Position numbers and translations under genes: made by a program
Notes under the pieces: model-generated
What the model was told of the DNA's origin: nothing
Database searches by the model: none
What the model saw: only the letters and a program-made list of their open reading frames with translations
Part shown: positions 21,162 through 30,204 of the stretch, one piece after another
Position numbering within the stretch: the first letter of the stretch is position 1
Layout of the letters: each line of letters starts with the position of its first letter
Origin: Polynucleobacter meluiroseus
GTDB lineage: Bacteria; Pseudomonadota; Gammaproteobacteria; Burkholderiales; Burkholderiaceae
Direction: 5' to 3'
DNA length: 64,000 nt
NCBI RefSeq assembly: GCF_900205755.1
Contig: NZ_OANS01000003.1
Span: 124,001-188,000, forward strand

Positions 21162-22013
21162 ATGAAAAATACACAGTCTGATCTGACGGGGGCAAAGAAC
21201 TATTCTTTAGGTGAAACGATTGTTTCCATTAAGAATGTCGACTTTTCTTACGCTCCCGGTGAGAGACAGGTTTTAACGGATCTCAATATGGAGTTCCGGC
21301 GTGGCCAAGTAGTTGCGGTCATGGGTGGTTCGGGGTGTGGCAAAACCACCATTCTGAAACTCATCGGCGGTCAACTGCGCGCTCAGGCTGGGCAGGTTCT
21401 GTTTGAAGGTCGCGACATTGGCAAGATGAATAACGGCCAGCTCATGACTGCACGTCGCAGAATGGGTATGTTGTTTCAGTTCGGCGCGCTTTTTACCGAC
21501 TTAACCGTCTTTGAAAATGTTGCCTTTCCATTGCGCGAGCACACCAATCTAAGTGAGGAGTTACTCCGCTCTTTGGTGTTGATGAAGCTGCATGCGGTCG
21601 GCCTGCGCGGAGCGCGCGATTTAATGCCTTCGCAAATTTCTGGAGGCATGGCTAGACGGGTTGCTTTGGCTCGAGCAATTGCATTAGACCCTCCCTTGAT
21701 CATGTACGACGAGCCCTTTGCGGGATTGGATCCTATCTCTTTAGGCATTACTGCCCGTTTAATTCGGGATCTGAATAACGCACTCGGCGCTACTAGTTTG
21801 TTGGTGACACATGATGTAGAGGAAACTTTTGAAATCGCAGATTACGTGTACTTCATCGCGAATGGGGGTATTGCCGCTGAAGGTACACCAGAAGACTTGA
21901 GTCAATCGCAAGATCCTTTTGTGCGTCAATTTTTAGACGCCTCGCCTGACGGCCCCGTACCTTTCCACTATCCGGGCTTTAGCCTAGAAGAAGACTTTGG
22001 AGTAAAGGTCTAA
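21162..22013 (+). CDS. mlaF: MlaF, ATPase of the Mla phospholipid transporter
   Basis: This 283-residue ABC ATPase has Walker A GGSGCGKTT, Q-loop LFQFGALF, signature ISGGMARR and Walker B LIMYDEPFAGLD followed by VTHDVEE. LFQFGALFTDLTVFENV is typical of the MlaF/Ttg2A family. It powers retrograde phospholipid traffic from outer to inner membrane through MlaE and MlaD. It lies 13 nt after gltD, so read-through from gltBD is possible, and overlaps mlaE by 1 nt. Confidence 0.97.
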   Translation: MKNTQSDLTGAKNYSLGETIVSIKNVDFSYAPGERQVLTDLNMEFRRGQVVAVMGGSGCGKTTILKLIGGQLRAQAGQVLFEGRDIGKMNNGQLMTARRRMGMLFQFGALFTDLTVFENVAFPLREHTNLSEELLRSLVLMKLHAVGLRGARDLMPSQISGGMARRVALARAIALDPPLIMYDEPFAGLDPISLGITARLIRDLNNALGATSLLVTHDVEETFEIADYVYFIANGGIAAEGTPEDLSQSQDPFVRQFLDASPDGPVPFHYPGFSLEEDFGVKV

Positions 22014-22810
22014 TGAAGGCACTTCATAAAGCCCTAGATATCTTTGGCGAACTCGGCTTTTTCGTACGCTCTAATTTAACGAGTTTGGGCTTGGCTGCCC
22101 GCATGTTTGTTGCAGTACTTTGGCGTTCGGCTTTCTTGATTAAGAGGCCTCGCTTAGTTTCAGATCAAATCTTATTTGTTGGTAATTATTCTTTCGTGAT
22201 CATTGCGGTATCCGGCTTGTTCGTCGGTTTCGTATTGGGTCTGCAGGGTTACTACACTCTTAACCGTTATGGTTCAGAGCAGGCTCTCGGTTTGTTGGTA
22301 GCGCTTTCTCTCACGCGTGAACTAGGTCCTGTGATCACCGCCTTATTATTTGCTGGCCGCGCTGGCACTTCGCTTACTGCAGAAATCGGCCTGATGAAGG
22401 CCGGCGAGCAACTCAGCGCGATGGAGATGATGGCAGTTGATCCACTCAGTCGGGTGATTGCCCCACGTCTGTGGGCCGGCATTATCGCCATGCCGATCTT
22501 GGCGACCATCTTTACCGCAGTAGGCATATTGGGTGGCTACCTTGTGGGGGTGCCCTTAATTGGAGTGGACTCCGGGGCCTTTTGGTCACAGATGCAAGGT
22601 GGCGTGGATCTGTTCACTGATATCGGTAATGGCGTGATTAAAAGCGTGGTATTTGGTGTAGCGGTAACCTTTATAGCTCTATATCAAGGCTACGAAGCGC
22701 GACCCACGCCAGAGGGTGTGTCACAGGCAACTACCAGAACGGTAGTGGTGTCTTCTTTAGTGGTGTTGGCATTGGATTTTTTGCTAACCGCAATGATGTT
22801 CTCGAATTAG
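22013..22810 (+). CDS. mlaE: MlaE, permease of the Mla phospholipid transporter
   Basis: The 265-residue permease has a membrane-associated N-terminal helix and about five membrane helices. The conserved RELGPVITALLFAGRAGTS and EIGLMKAGEQLSAMEMM stretch defines the MlaE/YrbE family, and the motif VFGVAVTFIALYQGYEA is also present. It pairs with MlaF and MlaB at the inner membrane. Its ATG shares one base with the mlaF stop (TAATG), which indicates translational coupling. Confidence 0.98.
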   Translation: MKALHKALDIFGELGFFVRSNLTSLGLAARMFVAVLWRSAFLIKRPRLVSDQILFVGNYSFVIIAVSGLFVGFVLGLQGYYTLNRYGSEQALGLLVALSLTRELGPVITALLFAGRAGTSLTAEIGLMKAGEQLSAMEMMAVDPLSRVIAPRLWAGIIAMPILATIFTAVGILGGYLVGVPLIGVDSGAFWSQMQGGVDLFTDIGNGVIKSVVFGVAVTFIALYQGYEARPTPEGVSQATTRTVVVSSLVVLALDFLLTAMMFSN

Positions 22811-22831
22811 AGCGAATAAACTGGGATTCTT

Positions 22832-23314
22832 ATGAGAAAAAGTGCAATCGATATCTGGGTAGGAATTTTTGTAGCCATGGGAATTTTGGCTGCTTTATTT
22901 CTGGCGCTCAAAGTGGGTAATATGAACGCCTTTTCATTTGCACCCACCTATACAGTCTCTGCACGCTTTGACAATATCGGTGGACTAAAGCCCCGCGCAC
23001 CAGTTAAAAGCGCGGGCGTTGTCGTGGGCAGAATTGCCAACATTACCTTTGATGACAAAACGTATCAGGCAACCGTGGTGATGACGATTGATCAGATGTA
23101 TCAATTTCCGAAGGACTCTTCCGCCAAGATTCTGACTTCGGGTTTATTGGGTGAACAATATGTGGGCCTAGAGGCTGGTGGCGCTGATGACATGTTGGTT
23201 GCCGGGGAGCGAATTACGCAAACTCAATCCGCGATTGTGTTGGAGAGTTTGATTAGTCAGTTCCTTTACAACAAGGCTGCAGATAGCGGCCAAGAAAAAG
23301 GTGCGGCAAAATGA
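22832..23314 (+). CDS. mlaD: MlaD, MCE-domain lipid-binding subunit
   Basis: A single N-terminal membrane anchor (about residues 7-27) is followed by one MCE domain (about 38-115: YTVSARFDNIGGLKPRAPVKSAGVVVGRI). MlaD forms a periplasmic hexameric ring that carries phospholipid between MlaC and the MlaFEB complex. Length is 160 residues. The C-terminal helix with LESLISQFLYNKA matches the pore-lining region of the family. Its stop overlaps the mlaA start by 4 nt. Confidence 0.97.
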   Translation: MRKSAIDIWVGIFVAMGILAALFLALKVGNMNAFSFAPTYTVSARFDNIGGLKPRAPVKSAGVVVGRIANITFDDKTYQATVVMTIDQMYQFPKDSSAKILTSGLLGEQYVGLEAGGADDMLVAGERITQTQSAIVLESLISQFLYNKAADSGQEKGAAK

Positions 23315-24060
23315 TGCGGGGTGCAGTAAGCTTGCAACGCTTCTTTTTACTTACTTGTGCCGTAGCATTGTTTGGATGTTCATCCATTCCAGCCGGCGTA
23401 GCCCCTTCTGCAAACGATCCATGGGAGCCATTTAATCGTTCGGTCTTTGACTTTAATGAAGGTCTTGATGCCTACGTTCTCAAGCCAGTGGTCTCTGGTT
23501 ACCGATTTGTTTTACCTGAGTTTGTACGGGATGGCATTTACAACTTTTTTAGCAACTACAACGATATTTACACTGCACTAAATAATTTACTGCAAGGTAA
23601 GCCCAGTTACGCGTTTAATGACCTGATGCGGGTTGTAGTCAACACGACCTTTGGTTTGGGCGGACTGATTGATATGGCCACACCCGGCGGCTTAGAAAAA
23701 CACAAAGAAGATTGGGGCCAAACCTTTGGCGTCTGGGGTATTCCGTCTGGACCTTATGTGGTTCTGCCCTTTTTTGGCCCCAGTACTGTGCGAGATACCT
23801 TCGGCACTGCCGCTGATCTTGAAACTGATTACCTCTTTAAATACATTCCTAATGTCGGCTTGAGAAATAGTCTGACTGGTTTGCGCGTTGTAAACGCGCG
23901 CAATACCTATTATGAAGCAGGGGATTTATTAGAGGGTGCGGCAATTGATAAATACAGCTTTCTGCGCGATGCCTATTTACAGCGGCGTGAATACCAAATT
24001 CATGAGGGTGAAGAGGGTGACGAGTCGCTTGTAGGGCCGTATCAAAACGGCTATGAGTAA
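23311..24060 (+). CDS. mlaA: MlaA (VacJ) outer-membrane lipoprotein
   Basis: A lipoprotein signal with lipobox ALFGC places the acylated Cys near residue 24. The VacJ domain is clear: NDPWEPFNRSVFDFNEGLD, VRDGIYNFFSNYNDIYTALNNLLQGK, and DWGQTFGVWGIPSGPYVVLPFFGPSTVRD. MlaA removes misplaced phospholipids from the outer leaflet and passes them to MlaC. In E. coli mlaA is unlinked; here, as often in Burkholderiales, it sits inside the mla operon. Two in-frame ATGs open the gene, at 23311 and 23314. Confidence 0.97.
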   Translation: MMRGAVSLQRFFLLTCAVALFGCSSIPAGVAPSANDPWEPFNRSVFDFNEGLDAYVLKPVVSGYRFVLPEFVRDGIYNFFSNYNDIYTALNNLLQGKPSYAFNDLMRVVVNTTFGLGGLIDMATPGGLEKHKEDWGQTFGVWGIPSGPYVVLPFFGPSTVRDTFGTAADLETDYLFKYIPNVGLRNSLTGLRVVNARNTYYEAGDLLEGAAIDKYSFLRDAYLQRREYQIHEGEEGDESLVGPYQNGYE

Positions 24061-24119
24061 CGGAAGTTAGTCCGAGAGACTAAAATGATTTCTCTCTATC
24101 GCTGGTCAATTGGGAATAT

Positions 24120-24779
24120 ATGAAAAGCCGCAAAACAATACAAAAAAACCTCACTTCGTCCATATTTAGTTTGGTAGCAGGCTTACTTTTGGTCGTCGGC
24201 ACCGCTATGGCACAAACACCGGACCAATCTACTCCAGATGGTTTAATTAAGTTCGTTGTTTCTGACGTCATGGCATCAGTGAAGGCAGACCCAGAAATCC
24301 AGAAGGGCAATATTCCGCGCGTGGTTGACTTGGTTGACAAAAAGATTGTTCCTTACACGGACATGCGTCGTACTACAGAGATGGCCATGGGCCCCAATTG
24401 GAAAAAGGCCACTCCAGAGCAGCAGACGCAACTGGTCGCTGAATTCAATACCTTACTGATTCGCACTTATTCTGGAGCTTTGAGTCAGTTGCGTGATCAA
24501 ACGATTCAATTCAAGCCACTCCGCGCTGCACCAGATGATAAAGAAGTGACAGTGAAAACGGTTGTTCTCGGGCGCGGTGACCCCGTCGCTTTGGATTACC
24601 GCTTAGAAAAAACAGCCAATGGCTGGAAAGTCTATGACATGAATATCATGGGCGTATGGCTGATTGAAGCTTACCGCAATCAATTTGCTAATCAAATTAG
24701 TCAAAATGGCATTGAAGGTCTAGTGAAGTTTTTGCAAGACCGCAATAAGCAGCTTGCAGCGGCTAAGCCAGCCAACTAA
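24120..24779 (+). CDS. mlaC: MlaC, periplasmic phospholipid shuttle
   Basis: The 219-residue protein has a signal peptide ending near AMA-QT (residue 31) and then the MlaC/Ttg2D fold: IPRVVDLVDKKIVPYTDMRRTTEMAMGPNWKKA, LLIRTYSGALSQLRDQ, YRLEKTANGWKVYDMNIMGVWLIEAYRNQF. It ferries phospholipids between MlaA and MlaD. It lies 59 nt after mlaA in the same operon; no strong promoter was recognised in that gap. Confidence 0.97.
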   Translation: MKSRKTIQKNLTSSIFSLVAGLLLVVGTAMAQTPDQSTPDGLIKFVVSDVMASVKADPEIQKGNIPRVVDLVDKKIVPYTDMRRTTEMAMGPNWKKATPEQQTQLVAEFNTLLIRTYSGALSQLRDQTIQFKPLRAAPDDKEVTVKTVVLGRGDPVALDYRLEKTANGWKVYDMNIMGVWLIEAYRNQFANQISQNGIEGLVKFLQDRNKQLAAAKPAN

Positions 24780-24792
24780 GCGCAGAAAAACC

Positions 24793-25053
24793 ATGCCATT
24801 TTTTTTACCCGCCTCAGTGAATCATGACAATGTGTTGGCATTAGAGGAGCAGGGTTTAAGCGATTTAACTCAACTAAAAACAGTGGACTGTACGCATTTG
24901 GAAGATTTTGACTCTACTGTATTAACTGTACTGCTGGCTTGGCAAAAGCAATTACAAAAAGATGGCCAGCAATTAACCCTTACCCATTCCCCTGAGAAAT
25001 TAAAAACATTAGCTGGTGTGTATGGCGTTTCCGCATTGTTAGGCTTTTCGTAA
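24793..25053 (+). CDS. mlaB: MlaB, STAS-domain subunit of the Mla transporter
   Basis: The 86-residue protein is a lone STAS domain with the pattern TVDCTHLEDFDSTVLTVLLAW, whose D-S-T matches the regulatory site. MlaB binds MlaF and is needed for ATPase assembly and activity. A frame open further upstream overlaps mlaC, but the ATG at 24793 gives a complete STAS domain with an N-terminal FFLPASV strand and places the start just after the mlaC stop. The next gene starts 1 nt after its stop. Confidence 0.9.
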   Translation: MPFFLPASVNHDNVLALEEQGLSDLTQLKTVDCTHLEDFDSTVLTVLLAWQKQLQKDGQQLTLTHSPEKLKTLAGVYGVSALLGFS

Positions 25054-25054
25054 C

Positions 25055-25807
25055 ATGCCAGCTGCAATATCCATTAAGGGCATATCTAAAAACTACGGAG
25101 CGTTACAGGCATTAGATGATGTTTCTTTAACAATCGAGCAAGGTGAGTTTTTTGGTTTGCTCGGTCCGAACGGGGCCGGCAAGACAACCCTGATTTCTAT
25201 CTTGGCCGGACTAGTTGTTGCTGATCGTGGTCACGCAGCCATCATGGGTGCAGATGTGCAAAGCGCTTTTCGTGAAGCGCGGCGTATGCTGGGTGTAGTA
25301 CCCCAAGAGCTCGTCTTTGATCCCTTTTTTACGGTGCGCGAAACCTTACGCTTTCAATCGGGTTACTTTGGCATTCGTAATAATGATGCTTGGGTAGAAG
25401 AGATCATGGCGCATCTCGACCTCACTAGTAAGGCTGATAGCAATATGCGCTCCCTGTCTGGTGGAATGAAGCGTCGAGTATTGGTGGCGCAAGCATTAGT
25501 ACATCGCCCACCAGTCATTATTTTGGACGAGCCCACAGCGGGCGTGGATGTAGAACTTCGTCAGTCCCTTTGGCAATTTATCAGCCGTCTAAACCAAGAC
25601 GGGCACACGATTGTTCTAACCACCCATTACCTCGAAGAGGCTGAGGCACTTTGCCAGCGGATTGCGATGCTAAAGCAGGGCAACATTGTGGCTTTAGACA
25701 CTACCGAAAATTTATTAAGTCTGCATGGTTCGGCTAAAAAAGATGGTGAAGGCAAGACTGATTTGGAAGATGTCTTTATCAACATTATGTCGGGGAATGC
25801 ATCATGA
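25055..25807 (+). CDS. ABC-2 type exporter ATP-binding protein (YadG/NodI-like)
   Basis: This 250-residue ATPase has Walker A GPNGAGKTT, Q-loop VVPQELVFD, signature LSGGMKRR and Walker B VIILDEPTAGVD followed by LTTHYLEEAE. It matches the drug/lipid-type ABC-2 ATPases annotated as YadG or NodI-like. The next gene encodes its permease with a 4-nt overlap. It is tightly linked to the mla operon, which suggests an envelope lipid or glycan substrate; the substrate is unknown. Confidence 0.93.
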   Translation: MPAAISIKGISKNYGALQALDDVSLTIEQGEFFGLLGPNGAGKTTLISILAGLVVADRGHAAIMGADVQSAFREARRMLGVVPQELVFDPFFTVRETLRFQSGYFGIRNNDAWVEEIMAHLDLTSKADSNMRSLSGGMKRRVLVAQALVHRPPVIILDEPTAGVDVELRQSLWQFISRLNQDGHTIVLTTHYLEEAEALCQRIAMLKQGNIVALDTTENLLSLHGSAKKDGEGKTDLEDVFINIMSGNAS

Positions 25808-26580
25808 AATCATTGCCCCTAAAATTTGGTAGTGGCTTTCCGAGCCTATTGCGCAAAGAAATTATCCGCTTCTATAAAGTTGCATTTCAAACGGTTGCTG
25901 CACCCGTGCTTACGGCAATCCTTTATCTGATGATCTTTGGGCAAGTGCTCGAGGGTAAAGAGGTTTATGGACATCTCAGTTACACCACTTTTTTGATTCC
26001 TGGTCTTGTCATGATGAGCGTATTGCAAAATGCCTTTGCCAACACCTCGTCCTCTTTGATCCAATCAAAAATCACGGGTAATCTCGTTTTTATTCTTTTG
26101 GCTCCATTCAGTCATTTTGAGTTTTATGCAGCGTACGTTTTAGCCGCTGTATTTCGTGGGGTGATGGTCGGGTTGGGGGTATTGGCTGTGACTGCATGGT
26201 ATGCCCCACCCAATTTTGAGTTCCCCTTTTGGATTCTGACCTTTGTCTTCTTGGGCGCGGCTATCCTGGGCAGTTTGGGCTTAATTGCCGGCATCCTTGC
26301 CGATAAGTTTGATCAATTGGCCGCCTTTCAGAATTTCATCATCATGCCAGCAACGATGTTATCTGGGGTGTTCTATTCGATTCATTCATTGCCGAAAGCT
26401 TGGCAGACGGTTTCGCATTTCAATCCCTTCTTCTACATGATCGACGGATTCCGTTACGGGTTTTTTGGGGTATCGGATATTCCTCCATGGACTAGTCTCG
26501 CTATTGTGCTTTGCTTTCTTATCGTCGTTGCCGGCATTGCTTTGCGTCTGCTACAAAAAGGCTATAAGTTAAGAAGCTAG
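25804..26580 (+). CDS. ABC-2 type exporter permease (YadH/NodJ-like)
   Basis: The 258-residue protein has about six membrane helices. It carries ABC-2 permease hallmarks: the amphipathic RKEIIRFYKVAFQTVAAPVLTAILYL start, a GLVMMSVLQNAFANTSSSLIQSK segment and a C-terminal FNPFFYMIDGFRYGFFG motif typical of YadH. It pairs with the preceding ATPase (4-nt overlap). The substrate cannot be told from sequence. Confidence 0.93.
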   Translation: MKSLPLKFGSGFPSLLRKEIIRFYKVAFQTVAAPVLTAILYLMIFGQVLEGKEVYGHLSYTTFLIPGLVMMSVLQNAFANTSSSLIQSKITGNLVFILLAPFSHFEFYAAYVLAAVFRGVMVGLGVLAVTAWYAPPNFEFPFWILTFVFLGAAILGSLGLIAGILADKFDQLAAFQNFIIMPATMLSGVFYSIHSLPKAWQTVSHFNPFFYMIDGFRYGFFGVSDIPPWTSLAIVLCFLIVVAGIALRLLQKGYKLRS

Positions 26581-26633
26581 TAGCAAGCAATAAAGAATGA
26601 TGTATTACTTACTTAAAGATTGATCAGGAGACC

Positions 26634-26891
26634 ATGATGTTGCCAACCCCAGAACAAATTGAGGCCTATATTCAACAAGGCATTCAATGTACTTATATTC
26701 AAGTCGAAGGTGACGGCCAGCACTTTTTTGCAACGATTGTTAGCCCCCAGTTTGAAGGGCGGCGCTTAATCCAGCGCCATCAACTGGTTTATGCCGCGAT
26801 GGGTGACCGCATGAAGGCGGAAGTACACGCCTTATCAATCAAAGCATTTACCCCCGAAGAGTACGCTCAGAATTCTGCGACATCAAAATAA
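26634..26891 (+). CDS. BolA/IbaG-family protein
   Basis: This 85-residue single-domain protein fits the BolA family: an N-terminal helix (EQIEAYIQQGI), the strand YIQVEGDGQHFFATIVSPQF, and RRLIQRHQLVYAAMGDRM containing the conserved RHQLVY helix-turn, with a metal- or cluster-binding His. BolA-like proteins partner with monothiol glutaredoxins in Fe-S trafficking; GrxD is encoded at 54675-54983. Its position before murA matches the ibaG-murA neighbourhood of other proteobacteria. An AGGAG site precedes the ATG. Confidence 0.92.
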   Translation: MMLPTPEQIEAYIQQGIQCTYIQVEGDGQHFFATIVSPQFEGRRLIQRHQLVYAAMGDRMKAEVHALSIKAFTPEEYAQNSATSK

Positions 26892-26917
26892 AATAGCTCC
26901 TTAACTAAAACGAATTC

Positions 26918-28192
26918 ATGGATAAATTAAAAATTGTAGGGGGCTTACCTCTCAAAGGTGAAGTGAAGATTGCTGGCGCAAAGAACGCGGCACTTCCTAT
27001 TCTGTGCGCTTGCTTATTAACTGACCAACCCATTACCTTGCGCAATGTACCGGATTTGCAAGACGTTCGCACCATGCTTAAGTTATTGCAAGAGATTGGT
27101 GTTGAAGTCCATTTTCCTGATGTGAGTGACCGCCATCACGTGGTGCTCAATGCGGCAAATATCAAGAGTTCTGAAGCGACCTATGACATGGTGAAGACCA
27201 TGCGTGCATCGATTTTGGTACTTGGCCCTTTATTGGCCAGAATGCATAGCGCCAAAGTGTCCCTCCCCGGTGGTTGCGCAATTGGCGCGCGCCCTGTGGA
27301 TCAGCACATTAAGGGCTTAAAAGCCATGGGTGCCACCATTCAAATACAAAGTGGCTACATTGAAGCTAAAACCAATAGCCCGTCTGGACGCTTAACTGGT
27401 GCCCCCATTTTGACGGACATGATCACGGTCACTGGTACAGAAAATCTATTGATGGCAGCTACTCTAGCTGCTGGCACCACCATTTTAGAAAATGCTGCGC
27501 GCGAGCCAGAGGTCGGGGATTTGGCTGAATTGCTCGTCAAGATGGGTGCCAAGATCACGGGTATCCATACCGATCGTTTGGTAATTGAGGGGGTTGAAAA
27601 ACTCCATAGCGCAGAACATGCCATCATTGCAGATCGTATCGAAGCTGGCACTTTCTTGTGTGCTGTAGCTGCTGCTGGCGGCGAAATCCTAGTGACACAC
27701 TGCCGCCCCGATACCTTAGACGCAGTGATTGTGAAACTTAAGGATGTCGGTTTAGAGATGGAGATCGGACCGGATTGGATCAAGGCCTCTATGAAGTCGC
27801 GCCCCAAGGCGGTTAACTTTCGCACCTCAGAATACCCTGCCTTTCCGACAGATATGCAAGCGCAACTCATGGCGGTCAATGCCGTGGCAGTAGGTAGCTC
27901 CATGATTACTGAAACTATCTTTGAAAATCGCTTTATGCACGTGCAAGAACTCAATCGTCTCGGAGCAGATATTGCTATTGAGGGTAATACGGCGATTGCT
28001 CAGGGTGTCGACAGACTATCTGGGGCAATTGTGATGGCAACGGATTTGCGTGCTTCAGCAAGTCTAGTGATTGCTGGCTTAGCCGCCCAAGGAGAGACCC
28101 AAGTTGAGCGAATCTATCACCTCGACCGTGGCTATGACCGTATGGAGCAAAAGTTGACCCTCTTGGGAGCCAACATCAAGCGAGTTAAATGA
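26918..28192 (+). CDS. murA: UDP-N-acetylglucosamine 1-carboxyvinyltransferase
   Basis: MurA makes UDP-GlcNAc-enolpyruvate, the first committed step of peptidoglycan synthesis. Lys22-Asn23 in [12 protein letters not shown] bind the substrate. The mobile loop carries the catalytic Cys that fosfomycin alkylates, in [14 protein letters not shown] at about residue 116. The [12 protein letters not shown] and [13 protein letters not shown] segments are also diagnostic. Length is 424 residues. It lies between the bolA-like gene and hisG, a common betaproteobacterial arrangement. Confidence 0.99.
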   Translation: MDKLKIVGGLPLKGEVKIAGAKNAALPILCACLLTDQPITLRNVPDLQDVRTMLKLLQEIGVEVHFPDVSDRHHVVLNAANIKSSEATYDMVKTMRASILVLGPLLARMHSAKVSLPGGCAIGARPVDQHIKGLKAMGATIQIQSGYIEAKTNSPSGRLTGAPILTDMITVTGTENLLMAATLAAGTTILENAAREPEVGDLAELLVKMGAKITGIHTDRLVIEGVEKLHSAEHAIIADRIEAGTFLCAVAAAGGEILVTHCRPDTLDAVIVKLKDVGLEMEIGPDWIKASMKSRPKAVNFRTSEYPAFPTDMQAQLMAVNAVAVGSSMITETIFENRFMHVQELNRLGADIAIEGNTAIAQGVDRLSGAIVMATDLRASASLVIAGLAAQGETQVERIYHLDRGYDRMEQKLTLLGANIKRVK

Positions 28193-28212
28193 GCTTGATA
28201 GATAATTAAGTA

Positions 28213-28839
28213 ATGAAGCTAACCTTAGCCCTTTCAAAAGGGCGCATCTTTGAAGAAACCGCCGAGATCTTATCCAAGATAGGCATTCGGCCGCTTGAAG
28301 ATCCAGAAAAATCTCGCAAACTCATTATCGAAACTTCGAATCCAGAAGTGCGCTTAATTATTGTTCGCGCTTCCGATGTCCCTACTTACGTTCAGTTTGG
28401 TGGCGCCGATTTTGGAGTGGCGGGCTTAGACGTCTTAATGGAAAACGGTACTGATGGCCTCTATGTGCCATTTGACCTCGATATCGCTAAGTGCCGGATG
28501 TCAGTGGCCGTTAAAGAAGGTTTTGATTACGCCGCAGCCGTTAAGCAAGGCTCCCGTTTAAAAGTAGCCACGAAATACGTGAATTGCGCCCGTGAGCACT
28601 TCGCCAATAAGGGTGTCCACATCGATACGATTCATTTGTATGGATCAATGGAGCTAGCGCCCTTGGTGGGCTTAGCGGATGCGATTGTGGATTTAGTTTC
28701 TACAGGAAATACCCTGCTCGCAAATGGTTTAGTTGAGGTAGAGTCGATTGCAAACATCAGCGCGCGTTTAGTTGTCAATCAAGCCTCCTATAAACGCAAG
28801 CGTGCACAGTTGCAGCCATTCTTCGACTTATTAAAATAG
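28213..28839 (+). CDS. hisG: ATP phosphoribosyltransferase, short form
   Basis: HisG joins ATP and PRPP in the first step of histidine synthesis and is the feedback-inhibited enzyme. [11 protein letters not shown] opens the protein, and the PRPP loop region [13 protein letters not shown] is near residue 157. At 208 residues it lacks the C-terminal regulatory domain, so it is the short form that needs HisZ as regulatory partner. No hisZ occurs in this window. It heads the his gene run, 20 nt after murA. Confidence 0.98.
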   Translation: MKLTLALSKGRIFEETAEILSKIGIRPLEDPEKSRKLIIETSNPEVRLIIVRASDVPTYVQFGGADFGVAGLDVLMENGTDGLYVPFDLDIAKCRMSVAVKEGFDYAAAVKQGSRLKVATKYVNCAREHFANKGVHIDTIHLYGSMELAPLVGLADAIVDLVSTGNTLLANGLVEVESIANISARLVVNQASYKRKRAQLQPFFDLLK

Positions 28840-28853
28840 AAAAAGAGTTCGAC

Positions 28854-30179
28854 ATGTCTGCGCCGCAAATTAACATTAAACGCCTCAACAGCCAAGATGC
28901 GGGCTTTAAAGAAACCCTTCTTTCCAGTCTCTCGTTGCCGATGGGGGATGACGAAGCAATTGATTTGGCTGTGGCCCGTATTTTGGCGCAAGTGCAATCG
29001 CAAGGAGACGAGGCCCTCGTTGCTTTAACGAAGCAGTTTGATCGACTAGATGTTGCTAATGTTTCTGACTTAGTCCTGACCCGCGCAGAATTAGAGCAAG
29101 CCTATTTAGATCTATCTCCTGAGCAGAAGAATGCCTTGGATATCGCTGCGGTTCGCGTGCGCGCATATCACGAGGTACAAAAGGTGGAGGCGGGTTGTCA
29201 CTCTTGGGAATATGTAGAGGCTGACGGCACGCGTCTAGGTCAAAAAGTAACTGCACTGGATCGTGTTGGCATCTATGTGCCTGGTGGCAAAGCAGCCTAT
29301 CCCTCATCCGTATTAATGAATGCCATTCCTGCCAAAGTGGCAGGGGTGAAGGAAGTCATTATGGTGGTGCCAACGCCTGACGGCGCTCGTAATCCGTTGG
29401 TCTTAGCTGCAGCCTGGTTGGCTGGGGTGGATCAGGTCTTCACCATTGGTGGGGCGCAAGCAGTTGGCGCATTAGCTTACGGCACCAATACCGTCCCATC
29501 AGTCGATAAGATTGTCGGTCCAGGCAATGCCTATGTAGCCGCCGCGAAGCGCAAAGTGTTTGGTACGGTCGGGATCGATATGATCGCAGGCCCCTCGGAA
29601 ATCTTAATATTGTGTGATGGCACAACAAATCCTGACTGGATTGCCATGGATCTGTTTTCTCAAGCAGAGCATGATGAGCTAGCACAATCGATTTTGCTTT
29701 GCCCTGACGCGCAATTTATTGAACGGGTGCAAGAAAGTATCAATCGTTTGCTGCCTGAGATGCCGCGTAAGAAAGTGATTGAAACCTCACTCACCAATCG
29801 GGCTTTATTAATTCAAGTGCAGGATATGAGCGAAGCTTGTGAGATTGCAAATGCAATCGCCGCTGAGCATTTAGAAATTTGCACCCTCGAGCCCCGCAAA
29901 TGGGCTGAGCAAATTCGCCATGCTGGTGCGATCTTTATGGGTAACTACACTAGTGAATCCTTGGGAGATTATTGCGCCGGACCAAATCACGTATTGCCTA
30001 CCGCGCGTACTGCCCGTTTCTCATCACCGCTGGGTGTTTATGATTTTATTAAACGCTCAAGCATGATTGAAGTCAGTGAAGCCGGTGCACAAACGCTGGG
30101 TGCGGTTGCCAGCACGTTAGCGCACGGCGAAGGCTTGCAAGCGCATGCACGTGCTGCTGAGATGCGCCTTAAAAAATAA
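28854..30179 (+). CDS. hisD: Histidinol dehydrogenase
   Basis: HisD carries out the two NAD-dependent oxidations of histidinol to histidine using zinc. The signatures [52 protein letters not shown] and the C-terminal [20 protein letters not shown] are present. Length is 441 residues. A GAGTTCG stretch, not a strong ribosome binding site, precedes the ATG. It follows hisG by 14 nt; the next gene, hisC, is on the opposite strand. Confidence 0.99.
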   Translation: MSAPQINIKRLNSQDAGFKETLLSSLSLPMGDDEAIDLAVARILAQVQSQGDEALVALTKQFDRLDVANVSDLVLTRAELEQAYLDLSPEQKNALDIAAVRVRAYHEVQKVEAGCHSWEYVEADGTRLGQKVTALDRVGIYVPGGKAAYPSSVLMNAIPAKVAGVKEVIMVVPTPDGARNPLVLAAAWLAGVDQVFTIGGAQAVGALAYGTNTVPSVDKIVGPGNAYVAAAKRKVFGTVGIDMIAGPSEILILCDGTTNPDWIAMDLFSQAEHDELAQSILLCPDAQFIERVQESINRLLPEMPRKKVIETSLTNRALLIQVQDMSEACEIANAIAAEHLEICTLEPRKWAEQIRHAGAIFMGNYTSESLGDYCAGPNHVLPTARTARFSSPLGVYDFIKRSSMIEVSEAGAQTLGAVASTLAHGEGLQAHARAAEMRLKK

Positions 30180-30204
30180 TCAATGCGGCTTTAATCGCCG
30201 AATA

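Noticed and set aside
27355..27954. 199-codon open frame on the minus strand inside murA
   Set aside because: It lies fully antisense to a highly conserved gene, has no family resemblance and shows Ser/Thr-rich composition typical of an antisense shadow.
30180..30204. GCGGC/GCCG hairpin between hisD and hisC as a terminator
   Set aside because: Only four or five base pairs and no T tract on either strand.
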